The notes under the pieces are model-generated. The model made no database searches, was not told the DNA's origin, and saw only the letters and a list, made by a program, of their open reading frames with translations. From assembly GCF_000243415.2 (NCBI RefSeq), contig NZ_KI912270.1:3906001-3970000 (forward strand): a DNA stretch of 64,000 nt. The letters run 5' to 3'. The position numbers were made by a program, and so were the translations under genes. The DNA comes from Mycolicibacterium tusciae JS617. GTDB taxonomy: Bacteria > Actinomycetota > Actinomycetes > Mycobacteriales > Mycobacteriaceae. Within the stretch, counting starts at the first letter, position 1, and every line of letters begins with the position of its first letter. This document shows positions 26,699 to 36,023 of this stretch, piece after piece.

Positions 26699-27903
26699 CC
26701 GGTCAGTCTAGTTTGCGACTTGCCGTAGGCGTGCGCGGCCGCGGGCGCGCCGATACCGTGAATGACCACGCTGCCGAGGACCACCACGACCGTCGCCAGA
26801 ATCGCTTGATCAGCGGCATCGCCCGACAGCACATTGAAGGCCAGCAGACCGAACACGATCGAGGTGGTCCCCCGTGGGCCGAGCCAGCCGACCAGCAACC
26901 GTTCGCGCCAGGAAAACCCTGAACCGACCAGCGCCACCAGGATCGGCAGAAGGCGAACCAACGTCAGGGCCATCAGACAGAAGACCATCATGCCGACCGG
27001 GACACCGGACGTCAGCGCGAGGACGGTGACAGCACCGAAGACAAACCACATCACCGCGGTGAGCAGAGCCCCGACGTCGTCGACCAGCTCAAGATCGCGG
27101 CGGAAACTCGGCGACCGCCGCAGGTAGTTGAGCGCGATGCCGCAGACGAACGCAGATACGAACCCGCTGCCGCCAACCGCGACGCTCAACCCATACGACA
27201 ACAGCGGCGCGGTCACCAGGATGAGCCGCTTCGACTGCTCCGTCATCAGGTCGTGCCGTTCAGCGAGGTTCGCCGCAACGGCCAGTAGAGCGCCAACGGC
27301 CAGACCGACGACGATGGCCTTGATCGCCTGTGGCAGTGCCGAACTCAGCGCTTCCAGCGGAGTCGCGTCGCGCGACTGATCGCCCGCGAGCACGAGCGCG
27401 AAGATGAACACCGGCGACACGATCCCGTCGTTGTAGCCCCCCTCGACTTTCAGCACGTTGCGGACGCGCTCGGGTACCCGTTGGTCACGCAGGATGGACG
27501 CCGCCGGCGCGAAATCTATTGGCATCACGACACACGCGATGACAAGCAGCACCGCCCAGTCCAGACCCGGTAGCAGCCATGCACCGAGCAGCACCGCGGC
27601 GACCAGGCTCAGGGGCATGGCCACAAACAGCAGCCGCACGGCGGAGCGCCGTTCGGTGCCGAAGAGACCGCCACGAACGTCGGTTGCGTCGAGGAACAGC
27701 AGCACCGCGAGAATGACTTCGGCAATGCGCTCGACGACCTCGGCGTTCAGCGAGGAGTCCAACGCATCTTTGAGGGGAAAGCCGATGGCCACACCCGCAA
27801 GTACCAGGATCATCGGGGCGGTCACCCGCCATCGCTCCAGCCGCTTGGCGCCCAGTGCCCAGGCGGCCACCACGACCGAGATGGCGATCAGCGACACCAG
27901 CAC
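26695..27903 (-). CDS. CPA1-type Na+(K+)/H+ antiporter
   Basis: 402 aa, about 12 membrane helices. The central motifs [14 protein letters not shown] and [13 protein letters not shown] correspond to the ion-binding helices of NhaP/KefB-like antiporters, with Asp residues in both. [17 protein letters not shown] is the conserved late motif. It lacks a soluble regulatory domain. It begins 55 bp downstream of the VOC gene and its stop overlaps the purL start, so it should be co-expressed with purine synthesis. Confidence 0.85.
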   Translation of the reverse strand: MLVSLIAISVVVAAWALGAKRLERWRVTAPMILVLAGVAIGFPLKDALDSSLNAEVVERIAEVILAVLLFLDATDVRGGLFGTERRSAVRLLFVAMPLSLVAAVLLGAWLLPGLDWAVLLVIACVVMPIDFAPAASILRDQRVPERVRNVLKVEGGYNDGIVSPVFIFALVLAGDQSRDATPLEALSSALPQAIKAIVVGLAVGALLAVAANLAERHDLMTEQSKRLILVTAPLLSYGLSVAVGGSGFVSAFVCGIALNYLRRSPSFRRDLELVDDVGALLTAVMWFVFGAVTVLALTSGVPVGMMVFCLMALTLVRLLPILVALVGSGFSWRERLLVGWLGPRGTTSIVFGLLAFNVLSGDAADQAILATVVVVLGSVVIHGIGAPAAAHAYGKSQTRLTG

Positions 27904-27958
27904 GCGTGCAATCTTCCCTGCGATGTAGGTCAGAGGCCCTGCAGGGCAGCCTAGGGGG

Positions 27959-28306
27959 TCAGCCGGCTGGGGCTACGCAGAACGCGTTTCCGTCCGGATC
28001 CGCGAGTACCACCCACTCGAAGTCGCCGAAGCTGCCCCGCCCCGTCTCGCTGGCGCCGAGCTCGACGAGCCGCTTGACCTCGGCCTCCACATCGGACGTG
28101 CCGAAGTCGATGTGCACGCGGTTCTTGCCCGGCGTCGGATCGTCGACCTTCTGGAACGCCAGCCCCGGACCCTCTGGCCTGGACACGGCGACGAAAAACG
28201 GTGGTGCGATGGGGTTTACCTCGCCGTCCAGTGCGCGGGCCCACCAGTCGGCGAGCCGCTCCGGGTCGGTGGTGTCGAAGGTGATGTTCTCTGTCTTGAG
28301 CGCCAT
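27959..28306 (-). CDS. VOC (glyoxalase-like) protein
   Basis: 115 aa, two betaalphabetabetabeta modules. Residues ITFDTTDPERLADWW start the first; VHIDFGTSDVEAEVKRL and FVVLADPDGNAF-type ending (DFEWVVLADPDGNAFCV) the second. Metal ligands of glyoxalase I are only partly conserved (His in VHIDF, none obvious in module one), so binding or resistance-type activity is as likely as catalysis. ATG 28306 (MALKTEN) is preferred over 28336. Rv0801 by position. Confidence 0.82.
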   Translation of the reverse strand: MALKTENITFDTTDPERLADWWARALDGEVNPIAPPFFVAVSRPEGPGLAFQKVDDPTPGKNRVHIDFGTSDVEAEVKRLVELGASETGRGSFGDFEWVVLADPDGNAFCVAPAG

Positions 28307-28392
28307 GGCGCTGACCCTAGAGCAGCCCGGTGACAAGAGCGCTTACGTCTCGCGTAATTGAGCCACGACCCGAACGCCCGCACGCTTGCGGC

Positions 28393-28782
28393 ATGACTGA
28401 AACCCAAACCCAACCGAAATTCAGCTCCGATATGTGGGCCGCGTTCTGGGCCGCGCCCGACGAGTCGCGCATCGGCGACATCCTGGCCGACGACATCGTC
28501 GGCTACTGGCAGGGCGAACCCAAGCCCGTGCACGGCCGTGACGCGTACACCGCGAAGATCATCGAGCTCATCACTGCCGTACCTGACCTGCGGCTGGAGC
28601 TGCTCGACAGTGCGACCGTCGATGCCGGCACCCCCGGCGAGCAGTTGGTATTCCTGCACTACGTCGGCCGAGGCACCGGGCCAGCTGGTCCGATCGCGAT
28701 CCGCGGTCTGGACCGGGTGCGCACCCGCGACGGCATGGTCGTGGAGAACGTCATCCGCTACGACGAGGTCGACGCGTCCTGA
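28393..28782 (+). CDS. SnoaL/NTF2-like protein
   Basis: 129 aa cone-shaped alpha+beta fold: helix FSSDMWAAFWAAPDESRIGDILADDIVGYW, then GRDAYTAKIIELITAVPDLRLELLD and a beta-sheet with LVFLHYVGRGTG and IRGLDRVRTRDGMVVEN. This is the SnoaL-like nuclear-transport-factor-2 superfamily, often epoxide hydrolases or ketosteroid-isomerase-like enzymes. Substrate unknown. It stands alone, divergent from the VOC gene and convergent with pepC. Confidence 0.75.
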   Translation: MTETQTQPKFSSDMWAAFWAAPDESRIGDILADDIVGYWQGEPKPVHGRDAYTAKIIELITAVPDLRLELLDSATVDAGTPGEQLVFLHYVGRGTGPAGPIAIRGLDRVRTRDGMVVENVIRYDEVDAS

Positions 28783-28789
28783 CCCATGC

Positions 28790-30043
28790 TCAGGCCGGCG
28801 ACAGGAAGGCTTGCAGCGCCGCGGCGTAGGCCGCGACGTCGTCGGCGCCCATGACCTCGCGCGCCGAATGCATGGCCAACTGAGCCGCACCCACGTCGAC
28901 GGTCGGAATGCCGGTGCGCGCTGAGGTCATCGGTCCGATTGTGGATCCGCATGGCAGGTCCGCCCGATGTTCGTAGCGCTGCAACGGAACCTCGGCCTGG
29001 GCGCACGCCAGCGCGAACGCCGCCGCGGTCCGACCGTCGGTGGCGTAGCGCAGATTCGGCTGTACCTTCAGCACCGGTCCTGCGTTTACCTCGATCAGGT
29101 GGCCGGGTTCGTGGCGATCGGGATAGTTCGGATGCGTGGCGTGGGCCATGTCGCCGGACGCCACCATCGAACCCGGCAGCCGTCGCAAGAACTCCTCGCG
29201 GCCACCGCCTGCGGCCAGCGTGATGCGCTCCAGCACCGTGAGCAGCAGTTCGGACTGGGCGCCGTGGTCGGACTGCGAACCGACCTCCTCGTGGTCGAAC
29301 AGCGCCAGCACGGGCACGTACCCACGCGGCTCGGCCGCCAGGAGGCCTTCGAGGCCGGCGTAGCAGGTGGCTTGATTGTCCAGCCGCGGTGCGCTGAGCA
29401 ACTCACTTCCGGCGCCCACGAGCCTCGACGGGGTGAGGTCGTGGGTCATCAGGTCCGCACCAAGTACGTCGGCGACGTCGACACCGGCCCGCTCGGCCAC
29501 GTAGCCGAGGAAGGACCGGGCTCCGCTGCCCACGCCCCACACGGCGTTGACGTGGCGCTGCGGGTTCAGCTCGACAGCCTTGCGGTCCTCGGCCAGATGG
29601 ATGGCCAGCTGCGGTACCCGCAGGATGGGGTCGTCGATCCGGATGAGCAGGTGGTCGATAGTGGTCGCCGTCCGGACCGACAGCCGTCCGCTGATGCCGA
29701 GGTCGCGGTCGAGCCACGAGTTCAGCCAGGCGCCGCCGTACGGCTGCAGCGCCACGACCTGCCAGCCCGACACGAACCGGTCGGGGTGCTGTTTCACACG
29801 CAGGTTCGGGCTGTCGGTATGGCCTCCGACGATTCGAAAGGGGGCCGAGGGGTCGAACGCGTGCCACGCGACCAGCGAGCCCGCCCGCACCGTGAAGAAC
29901 CGACCCTGGGCAGGCCAGGCGTCCCCCTCGGACAGCTCCGTGTAGCCGGCCGCACTGAGCCGCTCGGCCACCGTCACACAGACGTGAAACGGCGACGGCG
30001 ACGCGTCGATGAACTCACACAGGCCCTGCGGACTCGCTGACAT
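28790..30043 (-). CDS. pepC: M18-family aminopeptidase
   Basis: 417 aa, the usual length of mycobacterial PepC (Rv0800). Metal-binding and catalytic residues are intact: His in GGHTDSP, Asp in DNQATC, Glu pair in DHEEVGS, Asp in [11 protein letters not shown] and His in LAMHSARE. It is a cytosolic dizinc aminopeptidase acting on N-terminal residues, in a dodecameric family. The start at 30043 gives [13 protein letters not shown]. It is divergent from the DyP-encapsulin pair with 50-55 bp between. Confidence 0.92.
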   Translation of the reverse strand: MSASPQGLCEFIDASPSPFHVCVTVAERLSAAGYTELSEGDAWPAQGRFFTVRAGSLVAWHAFDPSAPFRIVGGHTDSPNLRVKQHPDRFVSGWQVVALQPYGGAWLNSWLDRDLGISGRLSVRTATTIDHLLIRIDDPILRVPQLAIHLAEDRKAVELNPQRHVNAVWGVGSGARSFLGYVAERAGVDVADVLGADLMTHDLTPSRLVGAGSELLSAPRLDNQATCYAGLEGLLAAEPRGYVPVLALFDHEEVGSQSDHGAQSELLLTVLERITLAAGGGREEFLRRLPGSMVASGDMAHATHPNYPDRHEPGHLIEVNAGPVLKVQPNLRYATDGRTAAAFALACAQAEVPLQRYEHRADLPCGSTIGPMTSARTGIPTVDVGAAQLAMHSAREVMGADDVAAYAAALQAFLSPA

Positions 30044-30083
30044 GGTTCTTCATCTTCTCCGATCATCGCCGACGATCTTGAAT

Positions 30084-30089
30084 TAGGGT
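30084..30089 (+). promoter_or_regulatory. -10 element of the DyP-encapsulin operon
   Basis: TAGGGT lies 3 nt before the ATG at 30093 and 6 nt before the next codon, GTG at 30096. The usual 6-7 nt spacing favours transcription and leaderless translation beginning at the GTG. Confidence 0.5.
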
Positions 30090-30095
30090 CCAATG

Positions 30096-31115
30096 GTGCC
30101 CGCACCACTGCCGCAGCCGGTTACGGCGCCGCTCACCCCTGCGGCCATTTTCCTGGTGGCGACCATCGACGAGGGCGGCGAAGCAGCCGTCCACGATGGG
30201 CTGGGGGATATCTCAGGACTGGTGCGCGCGGTCGGTTTCCGGGATCCCGACAAGCACCTGTCGGTGGTGACGTCAATCGGATCCGACGCCTGGGACAGGT
30301 TGTTCTCCGGTCCACGCCCCGCCGAGCTGACGCCCTTCATCGAGCTGGACGGCGGACGCCATCGTGCGCCGGCGACTCCCGGCGATCTGCTGTTCCACAT
30401 CAAGGCGATGTCGTTGGACATGTGCTTCGAGTTGGCGGGCCGGATCGTCAAGGCGCTGGACGCCATTACCGTCGTCGACGAAACTCATGGGTTCCGCTTC
30501 TTCGACAACCGTGACCTGCTCGGCTTCGTCGACGGCACCGAGAATCCCGATGGCCCACTTGCGCAGTCCTCCACCGAGATCGGCGACGAGGACCCCGACT
30601 TCGCCGGCGGCTGCTACGTACACGCGCAGAAGTATCTGCACGACATGTCGTCGTGGGATTCGTTGTCGGTCACCGAACAGGAACTGGTGATGGGCCGCAG
30701 CAAGCTCGAGGACATTGAGATGGGCGATGACGTCAAACCGGCCAACGCCCACATCGCGCTGAACGTCATCACCGACGAGGACGGCACCGAGCTCAAGATC
30801 GTGCGGCACAACATGCCGTTCGGTGAAATCGGAAAGGCCGAGTACGGAACGTATTTCATCGGCTACTCCCGCACGGCCGCGGTCACCGAGCAGATGCTGA
30901 CCAACATGTTCATCGGCGATCCGCCGGGAAACACCGACCACATCCTCGAGTTCTCCACCGCGATCACGGGTGGGAAGTTCTTCACTCCGATCGTCGATTT
31001 CCTCAATGATCCACCCCCGCTTCCGGACACGGAGGCAGAAGAACAGCCATCGGTTACCGACGTGCCCGTCAGAGACGGCTCGTTGGGCATCGGCAGCCTG
31101 AAAGGAACCCGCTGA
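30096..31115 (+). CDS. dyp: DyP-type heme peroxidase with encapsulin-targeting tail
   Basis: About 339 aa from the leaderless GTG (30093 ATG adds one residue). The family motif GFVDGTENP carries the catalytic Asp; His in IVRHNMPFG is the proximal heme ligand. The final residues, SLGIGSLKGTR after a Pro/Glu-rich linker, match the cargo-loading peptide used to place DyP inside encapsulin shells. The enzyme oxidises dyes, phenolics or other substrates with H2O2. The next gene is encapsulin itself, overlapping stop to start (TGATG), so shell and cargo are made in step. Confidence 0.95.
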   Translation: MPAPLPQPVTAPLTPAAIFLVATIDEGGEAAVHDGLGDISGLVRAVGFRDPDKHLSVVTSIGSDAWDRLFSGPRPAELTPFIELDGGRHRAPATPGDLLFHIKAMSLDMCFELAGRIVKALDAITVVDETHGFRFFDNRDLLGFVDGTENPDGPLAQSSTEIGDEDPDFAGGCYVHAQKYLHDMSSWDSLSVTEQELVMGRSKLEDIEMGDDVKPANAHIALNVITDEDGTELKIVRHNMPFGEIGKAEYGTYFIGYSRTAAVTEQMLTNMFIGDPPGNTDHILEFSTAITGGKFFTPIVDFLNDPPPLPDTEAEEQPSVTDVPVRDGSLGIGSLKGTR

Positions 31116-31912
31116 TGAACAACCTGTACCGCGAGCTCGCTCCGGTCACCGAAGTCGCTTGGGACGAGATCGAATTGGAGGCGACCCGGACCTTCAAACG
31201 GCATATCGCCGGCCGCCGCGTCGTCGACGTCAGCGAGCCGAGCGGCGCGGTGACCGCGGCGGTGAGCAGCGGCCACCTCCGCGATGTGCCCCCACCCGCC
31301 GAGGGCGTGGTGTCGCACCTGCGGGAGAGCAAGCCGCTGGTGCGGCTGCGGGTTCCGTTCACCGTCAGCCGCACCGCCATCGACGACGTCGAGCGCGGCT
31401 CGCAGGACTCGGACTGGGACCCCGTCAAGGAGGCCGCCAAGAAGCTGGCGTTCGTCGAGGACCGGGCGATCTTCGAGGGTTATGAAGCGGCGTCGATCGA
31501 GGGCATCCGTGCCTGCAGCAACAATCCTGCGCTGGCGATGCCCGCAGATGTTCGTGAGATGCCCGACGTCATCTCCCAGGCGCTGTCCGAGCTGCGACTC
31601 GCCGGCGTGGACGGGCCCTACTCGGTGTTGCTGTCGGCCGATGTCTACACCGAGGTGAGCGAGACCACCGCGCACGGCTATCCGATCCGCGAGCACCTCA
31701 ACCGGCTGGTGGACGGTGAGATCATCTGGGCGCCGGCCATCGACGGCGCGTTTGTGTTGTCCACCCGCGGCGGCGATTTCGATCTGCAACTGGGCACCGA
31801 CGTTTCGATCGGCTATCTGACGCACGATGCCGTATCCGTCGACCTGTACCTGGAGGAGACGCTGACGTTCCTCTGCTACACCGCGGAGGCCTCCGTCGCG
31901 CTCACCCCGTAG
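31115..31912 (+). CDS. enc: Encapsulin shell protein (Cfp29 type)
   Basis: 265 aa, standard for family 1 encapsulins with HK97 phage-capsid fold. N-terminal MNNLYRELAPVTEVAWDEIELEATRTFKRHIAGRR-type opening binds cargo tails on the shell interior; the E-loop and A-domain segments (SQDSDWDPVKEAAKKLAFVEDRAIFEG) are present. It should form a 60-subunit compartment around DyP, protecting against oxidative or acid stress as shown for Cfp29. AAAGGA at 31101-31106 provides a ribosome-binding site in addition to coupling with dyp. Confidence 0.95.
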   Translation: MNNLYRELAPVTEVAWDEIELEATRTFKRHIAGRRVVDVSEPSGAVTAAVSSGHLRDVPPPAEGVVSHLRESKPLVRLRVPFTVSRTAIDDVERGSQDSDWDPVKEAAKKLAFVEDRAIFEGYEAASIEGIRACSNNPALAMPADVREMPDVISQALSELRLAGVDGPYSVLLSADVYTEVSETTAHGYPIREHLNRLVDGEIIWAPAIDGAFVLSTRGGDFDLQLGTDVSIGYLTHDAVSVDLYLEETLTFLCYTAEASVALTP

Positions 31913-32048
31913 GTGTAACTCGGCCTAACTCGGCGCCACCACGAAAAGGGTCGGTGGCTTCAGTCGGCGCGGAGCCGCGGATCGAACGCAGCATCCACCG
32001 GTCCCAGTAGCCTCTGCGCACCAGTTTCAGCAGGGCCGCCAGCTCTCC
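31913..32048. other. 136-bp gap between encapsulin and purQ
   Basis: No gene is assigned. On -, the frame directly after the purQ stop stays open for about 45 codons with Arg/Leu-rich, coding-like sequence (GELAALLKLVRRGYWDRW) but no start with a ribosome-binding site. It may be a decayed or alternative C-terminus. No hairpin followed by a T-run was found. Confidence 0.35.
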
Positions 32049-32723
32049 CTACGCGGCCAGCACCTGGTCCAGTGCGGAGTAGAACAGGCCGAGCCCGTCG
32101 TCGGACGGGCCGGTCAGGGCCTCGGTAGCGTGCTCGGGGTGCGGCATCAGGCCGACGACACGACCGTTGGCCGACGAGATGCCTGCGATGTTGCGCATCG
32201 AACCGTTCGGGTTGTCGCGGTAACGGAAAACGACCCGGCCCTCACCCTCGAGCTTGTCGAGCACGTTCTCGCTGGCAACGTATCGGCCCTCGCCCGACTT
32301 CAGCGGCACCAGCAGATCGGCGCCCATTTCGTAGCGCGAAGTCCACGCCGTCGAGTTCGAAGCGACCTCCAGCCACAGATCGCGGCAGACGAAGTGCAGG
32401 CCGGCGTTGCGCGTCAGCGCACCGGGAAGCATCCCCGCCTCGCACAAAATCTGAAAGCCGTTGCAAATCCCTAAAACCGGCAGGCCTTGGGCAGCAGCAC
32501 GGATGACCTCGCCCATCACGGGAGCGAACTTCGCGATCGCGCCGGAGCGCAGGTAGTCGCCATACGAGAAGCCGCCGGGCACCACGACGGCGTCCACCCG
32601 CTTGAGGTCGGCGTCGGCGTGCCAGAGGCTGACCGCCTGCGCCCCCGCGAGCCGCACCGCCCGCGCGGCGTCGACGTCGTCGAGCGTGCCGGGGAATGTG
32701 ATCACGCCCACCCGGGCCGTCAC
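32049..32723 (-). CDS. purQ: Phosphoribosylformylglycinamidine synthase, glutaminase subunit
   Basis: 224 aa class I amidotransferase. Nucleophile Cys in [13 protein letters not shown]; His and Glu in [10 protein letters not shown]. It supplies ammonia to PurL within the PurLQS complex. GTG 32723 overlaps the purS stop (GTGA), so PurS and PurQ are coupled at equal dosage. PurL is encoded 6 kb away in the same direction but in a separate transcript. Confidence 0.96.
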   Translation of the reverse strand: MTARVGVITFPGTLDDVDAARAVRLAGAQAVSLWHADADLKRVDAVVVPGGFSYGDYLRSGAIAKFAPVMGEVIRAAAQGLPVLGICNGFQILCEAGMLPGALTRNAGLHFVCRDLWLEVASNSTAWTSRYEMGADLLVPLKSGEGRYVASENVLDKLEGEGRVVFRYRDNPNGSMRNIAGISSANGRVVGLMPHPEHATEALTGPSDDGLGLFYSALDQVLAA

Positions 32724-32959
32724 GAAGGCTCCCTGCTCACCGACCAGTCTTCGATCACGGTGTTCGCCAGCAGCGACTCCGCGATCTCGGCGAGCGTATC
32801 GTCGTCGACGCTGTCGTCGACTTCGATCTCAAACCGCTTGCCTTGCCGCACATCTGAGACTGCACCGAAGCCGAGCCGACCCAACGCGCCGACGATCGCC
32901 TGCCCCTGCGGGTCGAGGATCTCAGCCTTGGGCATCACATGCACCACCACCCTTGCCAC
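32720..32959 (-). CDS. purS: Phosphoribosylformylglycinamidine synthase subunit PurS
   Basis: 79 aa, the family's usual length, from GTG 32959 ([19 protein letters not shown]). The frame is open to GTG 32968, but a -10 TAGAGT lies at 32972-32967 and would put the transcription start exactly on 32959. PurS is a small dimeric adaptor that bridges PurQ and PurL and closes the ammonia tunnel. Conserved [11 protein letters not shown] is present. Confidence 0.93.
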   Translation of the reverse strand: MARVVVHVMPKAEILDPQGQAIVGALGRLGFGAVSDVRQGKRFEIEVDDSVDDDTLAEIAESLLANTVIEDWSVSREPS

Positions 32960-32966
32960 GGCGACC

Positions 32967-32972
32967 ACTCTA
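32967..32972 (-). promoter_or_regulatory. -10 element, leaderless purSQ
   Basis: TAGAGT on -, followed by 7 nt and GTG at 32959. It supports the shorter purS start. Confidence 0.6.
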
Positions 32973-32995
32973 CCTGCGGGTTCGGTCCGACCGCC

Positions 32996-33661
32996 TCACC
33001 GGCACGATCCGAGGTACGCATCACACAGCGGGGCGCCCATGGCGTCAAAGATTTGCGCGTCCGGTACCGCAGGCCAGCGCACCAGCGGCGGCAGCGTCGT
33101 CCACATGGCCAGCTCCACGATGGTGCTGCTGGACGGGTGGGCGAGCAGATACTGGTGCACCACCTTCTGGCCGGGGACGCTGATGACCGCCGCCAGCCGG
33201 AACGGATCGCTGGTGGTGATCGCCGGGGATGCCAGCGGCGCGGTGGCCTGGCAGTTCCGCAGCCGGGTCCTGGCCAGCTCGAGGGACTGCGTTGCTGTCG
33301 GCCCGAACTCTGCGGTAGCCCCGCGCCAGTGAATGACCTGCGCCCGAAGCTGCCACTGGCCGGGCGGGTTCAGGACCGTGGCCTGCGACGCCACGGCATA
33401 GTCCCTGGCGTCGCCGAGGACCGGCGGCGAGACACATATCTCCTCGAAGGTGAACCGCGGTGCGGGCGCCCTGACGGCAATTCCGGCGAGGCCCGGCCAG
33501 TGATAGACCGAGTCGAGCGGCAACGCGGAGGTCGCGATCCACGCGGAATCGGGGATCGAGTCGCAGATCGGCGGGCAGAAGCCGGGCACGGCGGCAGCCG
33601 GCGTGCTCGGGGCGATGACCACGCCGCATGTGGCGACGGCCAGCGCCAACAACAATCGCAC
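32996..33661 (-). CDS. Secreted hypothetical protein (Rv0787-like position)
   Basis: 221 aa from GTG 33661. Signal peptide VRLLLALAVATCGVVIAPSTPAAAV with cleavage near AAAVPG. The mature protein has six Cys (FCPPICDS, EEICVSP, RNCQAT, PLCDAYLGSC), consistent with three disulfides. Alternating strands such as YLLAHPSSSTIVELAMW resemble an N-lobe-less lipid- or sugar-binding fold, but no family is recognised. An upstream extension to 33730 would overlap the MBL gene's promoter. The 36 bp between its stop and purS holds the purS promoter, so it is transcribed separately. Confidence 0.72.
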   Translation of the reverse strand: MRLLLALAVATCGVVIAPSTPAAAVPGFCPPICDSIPDSAWIATSALPLDSVYHWPGLAGIAVRAPAPRFTFEEICVSPPVLGDARDYAVASQATVLNPPGQWQLRAQVIHWRGATAEFGPTATQSLELARTRLRNCQATAPLASPAITTSDPFRLAAVISVPGQKVVHQYLLAHPSSSTIVELAMWTTLPPLVRWPAVPDAQIFDAMGAPLCDAYLGSCR

Positions 33662-33706
33662 GTCTGAAGTACCCCCTGGGGAATCCCTGCGCGCCACAAT
33701 ATAGGC

Positions 33707-34360
33707 ATGCAATTGACGCATTTCGGCCATTCGTGCCTACTCGCGAACTTTCGCGCCGATTCGGCGAACGAGACCACGATTCTGTTCGATCCGGGTACCT
33801 TCTCCCACGGATTCGAGGGCATCACCGGCCTGTCGGCCATCCTGATCACCCATCAGCATCCCGACCACGCCGACACGTCGCGGCTGCCCGCGCTCCTCGA
33901 CGGCAACCCGCAGGCCGCGCTGTACGCCGACCCGCAGACCGCCGCCCAACTCGGCGGAGCATGGCAGACGGTGAACGTCGGCGACGAAATCACCATCGGC
34001 CATCTCACCGTTCGCGGTACAGGCGGGCGACACGCGGTGATTCACCCTGAAATCCCTGTGATAGACAACATTTCGTACCTCGTCGGTGATGGCAGTCATG
34101 CGGCCCGGCTGATGCACCCCGGCGACGCGTTGTTCGTTCCTGACGAGCCGGTCGACGTGCTCGCGACGCCGGCCGCGGCACCGTGGATGAAGATCTCCGA
34201 GGCGGTCGATTACCTGCGCGCCGTGGCGCCCACCCATGCGGTGCCGATCCATCAGGGGATCGTCGATCCCAGTGCCAGAGGCATCTTCTATGGCCGGCTC
34301 GAGGAGATGACCGATACCGACTTCCAGGTGCTCGAAGAAGAGAACGGCACAGACTTCTAA
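33707..34360 (+). CDS. Metallo-beta-lactamase-fold hydrolase
   Basis: 217 aa. The metal motif THQHPDHAD (HxHxDH) is at about residues 47-55; further ligands are likely His in GGRHAVIHPEIPV and the C-terminal VPIHQG. UlaG/YtkL-like small MBL proteins share MQLTHFGHSCLL at the N-terminus. Substrate unknown. Rv0786c by position. It is divergent from the secreted protein gene (45 bp) and its stop overlaps the convergent flavoprotein stop by 4 bp. Confidence 0.88.
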   Translation: MQLTHFGHSCLLANFRADSANETTILFDPGTFSHGFEGITGLSAILITHQHPDHADTSRLPALLDGNPQAALYADPQTAAQLGGAWQTVNVGDEITIGHLTVRGTGGRHAVIHPEIPVIDNISYLVGDGSHAARLMHPGDALFVPDEPVDVLATPAAAPWMKISEAVDYLRAVAPTHAVPIHQGIVDPSARGIFYGRLEEMTDTDFQVLEEENGTDF

Positions 34361-36000
34361 CCGGTGTCGCGGGCAGCGGCCCGTCCCGCCGCGCGACCGG
34401 AGAACACACATCCGCCGAGGAAGGTGCCTTCCAGCGAGCGGTAACCGTGGACGCCGCCGCCGCCGAATCCGGCTGCCTCACCCGCGGCATACAGCCCACT
34501 GAACGGGGCACCACCGGACTTCAGCACCCTGGACTCGAGATCGGTTTCCAAGCCGCCCAACGACTTTCGGGTCAGGATATGTAGCTTCACTGCGATCAAT
34601 GGTCCCGCCTTCGGGTCGGTGAGCGGGTGCGGGGCCACGACGCGACTGATCCTGTCGGACAGGAACGCCCGCGCGCCGTGGATCGCGGTGATCTGGCTGT
34701 CTTTGGAGAACTTGTTGACGGTCTCACGGTCGCGGGCGGTGACCTCAGCCTCCACGACGGCGTAGTCGAGTGGATCGACGTCGGGTATCGCGTTCATATT
34801 GGATACCAACTCCCGCAACGAGTTGGCCGTCACGAAGTCGACTCCCTTGTCGATGAACGCCTGCACCGGTCCGGGCGCGCCCGGCCTGACCCGGCTCAGC
34901 ACCTGACGCACGCTGCGTCCGGTCAGATCGGGGTTCTGCTCCTGGCCCGACAGCCCGAACTCCTTCTCGATGATGCGGGAGTTCAGGATGTACCAGGTGT
35001 AGTCCTGGCCGGTTTGGGCGATGTACTCCAGCGTGCCCAGGGTGTCGAAGCCGGGGAACAACGGTGGCGGCAGTCGCTTTCCGGTGGCGTCGAGCCATAG
35101 CGACGACGGACCGGGAATGATGCGGATACCGTGCATCGGCCAGATCGGGTCGTAGTTGGTGATGCCCTCGGTGTAGTGCCACATCCTGTCGCGGTTGATC
35201 ACTCGCGCCCCGGCCGACTCGCTGATACCGATCATCCGTCCATCGACATGCGCAGGCACACCACTCAACAATTGCTTGGGCACGCGGCCCATCCGCTTGG
35301 GCCAGTTCTGGCGGACAAGGTCGTGGTTGCCTCCGATCCCGCCACTGGCGACGATCACCGCCTGCGCCCGCAATTCGAACTCGCCGACCGTGTTTCGAGA
35401 CGACGCCTCACCGCGGGCCGCGTTCGACGGTTCCAGTACCGCCCCGCGCACCCCGACGACGGCACCGTCTTCGACGATGAGCTCGTCGACGCGACGGCGG
35501 TGCGCGAAGGTCACTTTCGCGTTGTCGCGCAGGCGGCGAGCGAAGACATCGACGATCGCCGGCCCCGTCCCCCACGTGATGTGAAAACGCGGCACCGAGT
35601 TCCCGTGCCCGCGAGCGTCGTAGCCTCCGCGCTCGGCCCACCCGACCACAGGGAAGGTCTTCAGCCCGCGTTCGCGCAGCCAGCCGCGCTTCTCGCCCGC
35701 GGCGAAGTCGACGTAGGCGTGCGCCCACTGCCGCGGCCAATGGTCCTCGGGCCGGTCGAACCCCGCCGCGCCGAGCCAGTCCTGCAGGGCCAGCTCGTGG
35801 CTGTCACGAATGCCCAGCCGACGTTGTTCGGGGCTGTCGACGAAGAACAGCCCGCCGAACGACCAGTACGCCTGGCCCCCGATGTTGTTGGCGTTCTCCT
35901 GATCGACGATCAGGACCCGGCGGCCACGTTCGACGAGTTCACACGCGGCGACCAGACCCGCAAGACCCGCCCCAACGACGATGACATCAGCGTCAGCCAT
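34357..36000 (-). CDS. FAD-binding dehydrogenase (fumarate reductase/KstD-like)
   Basis: 547 aa. N-terminal dinucleotide motif VVGAGLAGLVAACEL and DQENANNIGGQAYWSFGGL, a capping domain, and a C-terminal FAD contact GGGVHGYRSLEGTFLGGCVFSGRAAG. The family includes 3-ketosteroid Delta1-dehydrogenases and flavocytochrome fumarate reductases; this one matches Rv0785, whose reaction is not assigned. The surrounding P450s make a steroid or terpenoid substrate attractive, but no residue settles it. Usually annotated simply as FAD-binding dehydrogenase. Confidence 0.88.
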   Translation of the reverse strand: MADADVIVVGAGLAGLVAACELVERGRRVLIVDQENANNIGGQAYWSFGGLFFVDSPEQRRLGIRDSHELALQDWLGAAGFDRPEDHWPRQWAHAYVDFAAGEKRGWLRERGLKTFPVVGWAERGGYDARGHGNSVPRFHITWGTGPAIVDVFARRLRDNAKVTFAHRRRVDELIVEDGAVVGVRGAVLEPSNAARGEASSRNTVGEFELRAQAVIVASGGIGGNHDLVRQNWPKRMGRVPKQLLSGVPAHVDGRMIGISESAGARVINRDRMWHYTEGITNYDPIWPMHGIRIIPGPSSLWLDATGKRLPPPLFPGFDTLGTLEYIAQTGQDYTWYILNSRIIEKEFGLSGQEQNPDLTGRSVRQVLSRVRPGAPGPVQAFIDKGVDFVTANSLRELVSNMNAIPDVDPLDYAVVEAEVTARDRETVNKFSKDSQITAIHGARAFLSDRISRVVAPHPLTDPKAGPLIAVKLHILTRKSLGGLETDLESRVLKSGGAPFSGLYAAGEAAGFGGGGVHGYRSLEGTFLGGCVFSGRAAGRAAARDTG

Positions 36001-36023
36001 GCCGTCACGTTAGCGGCCGCCGC

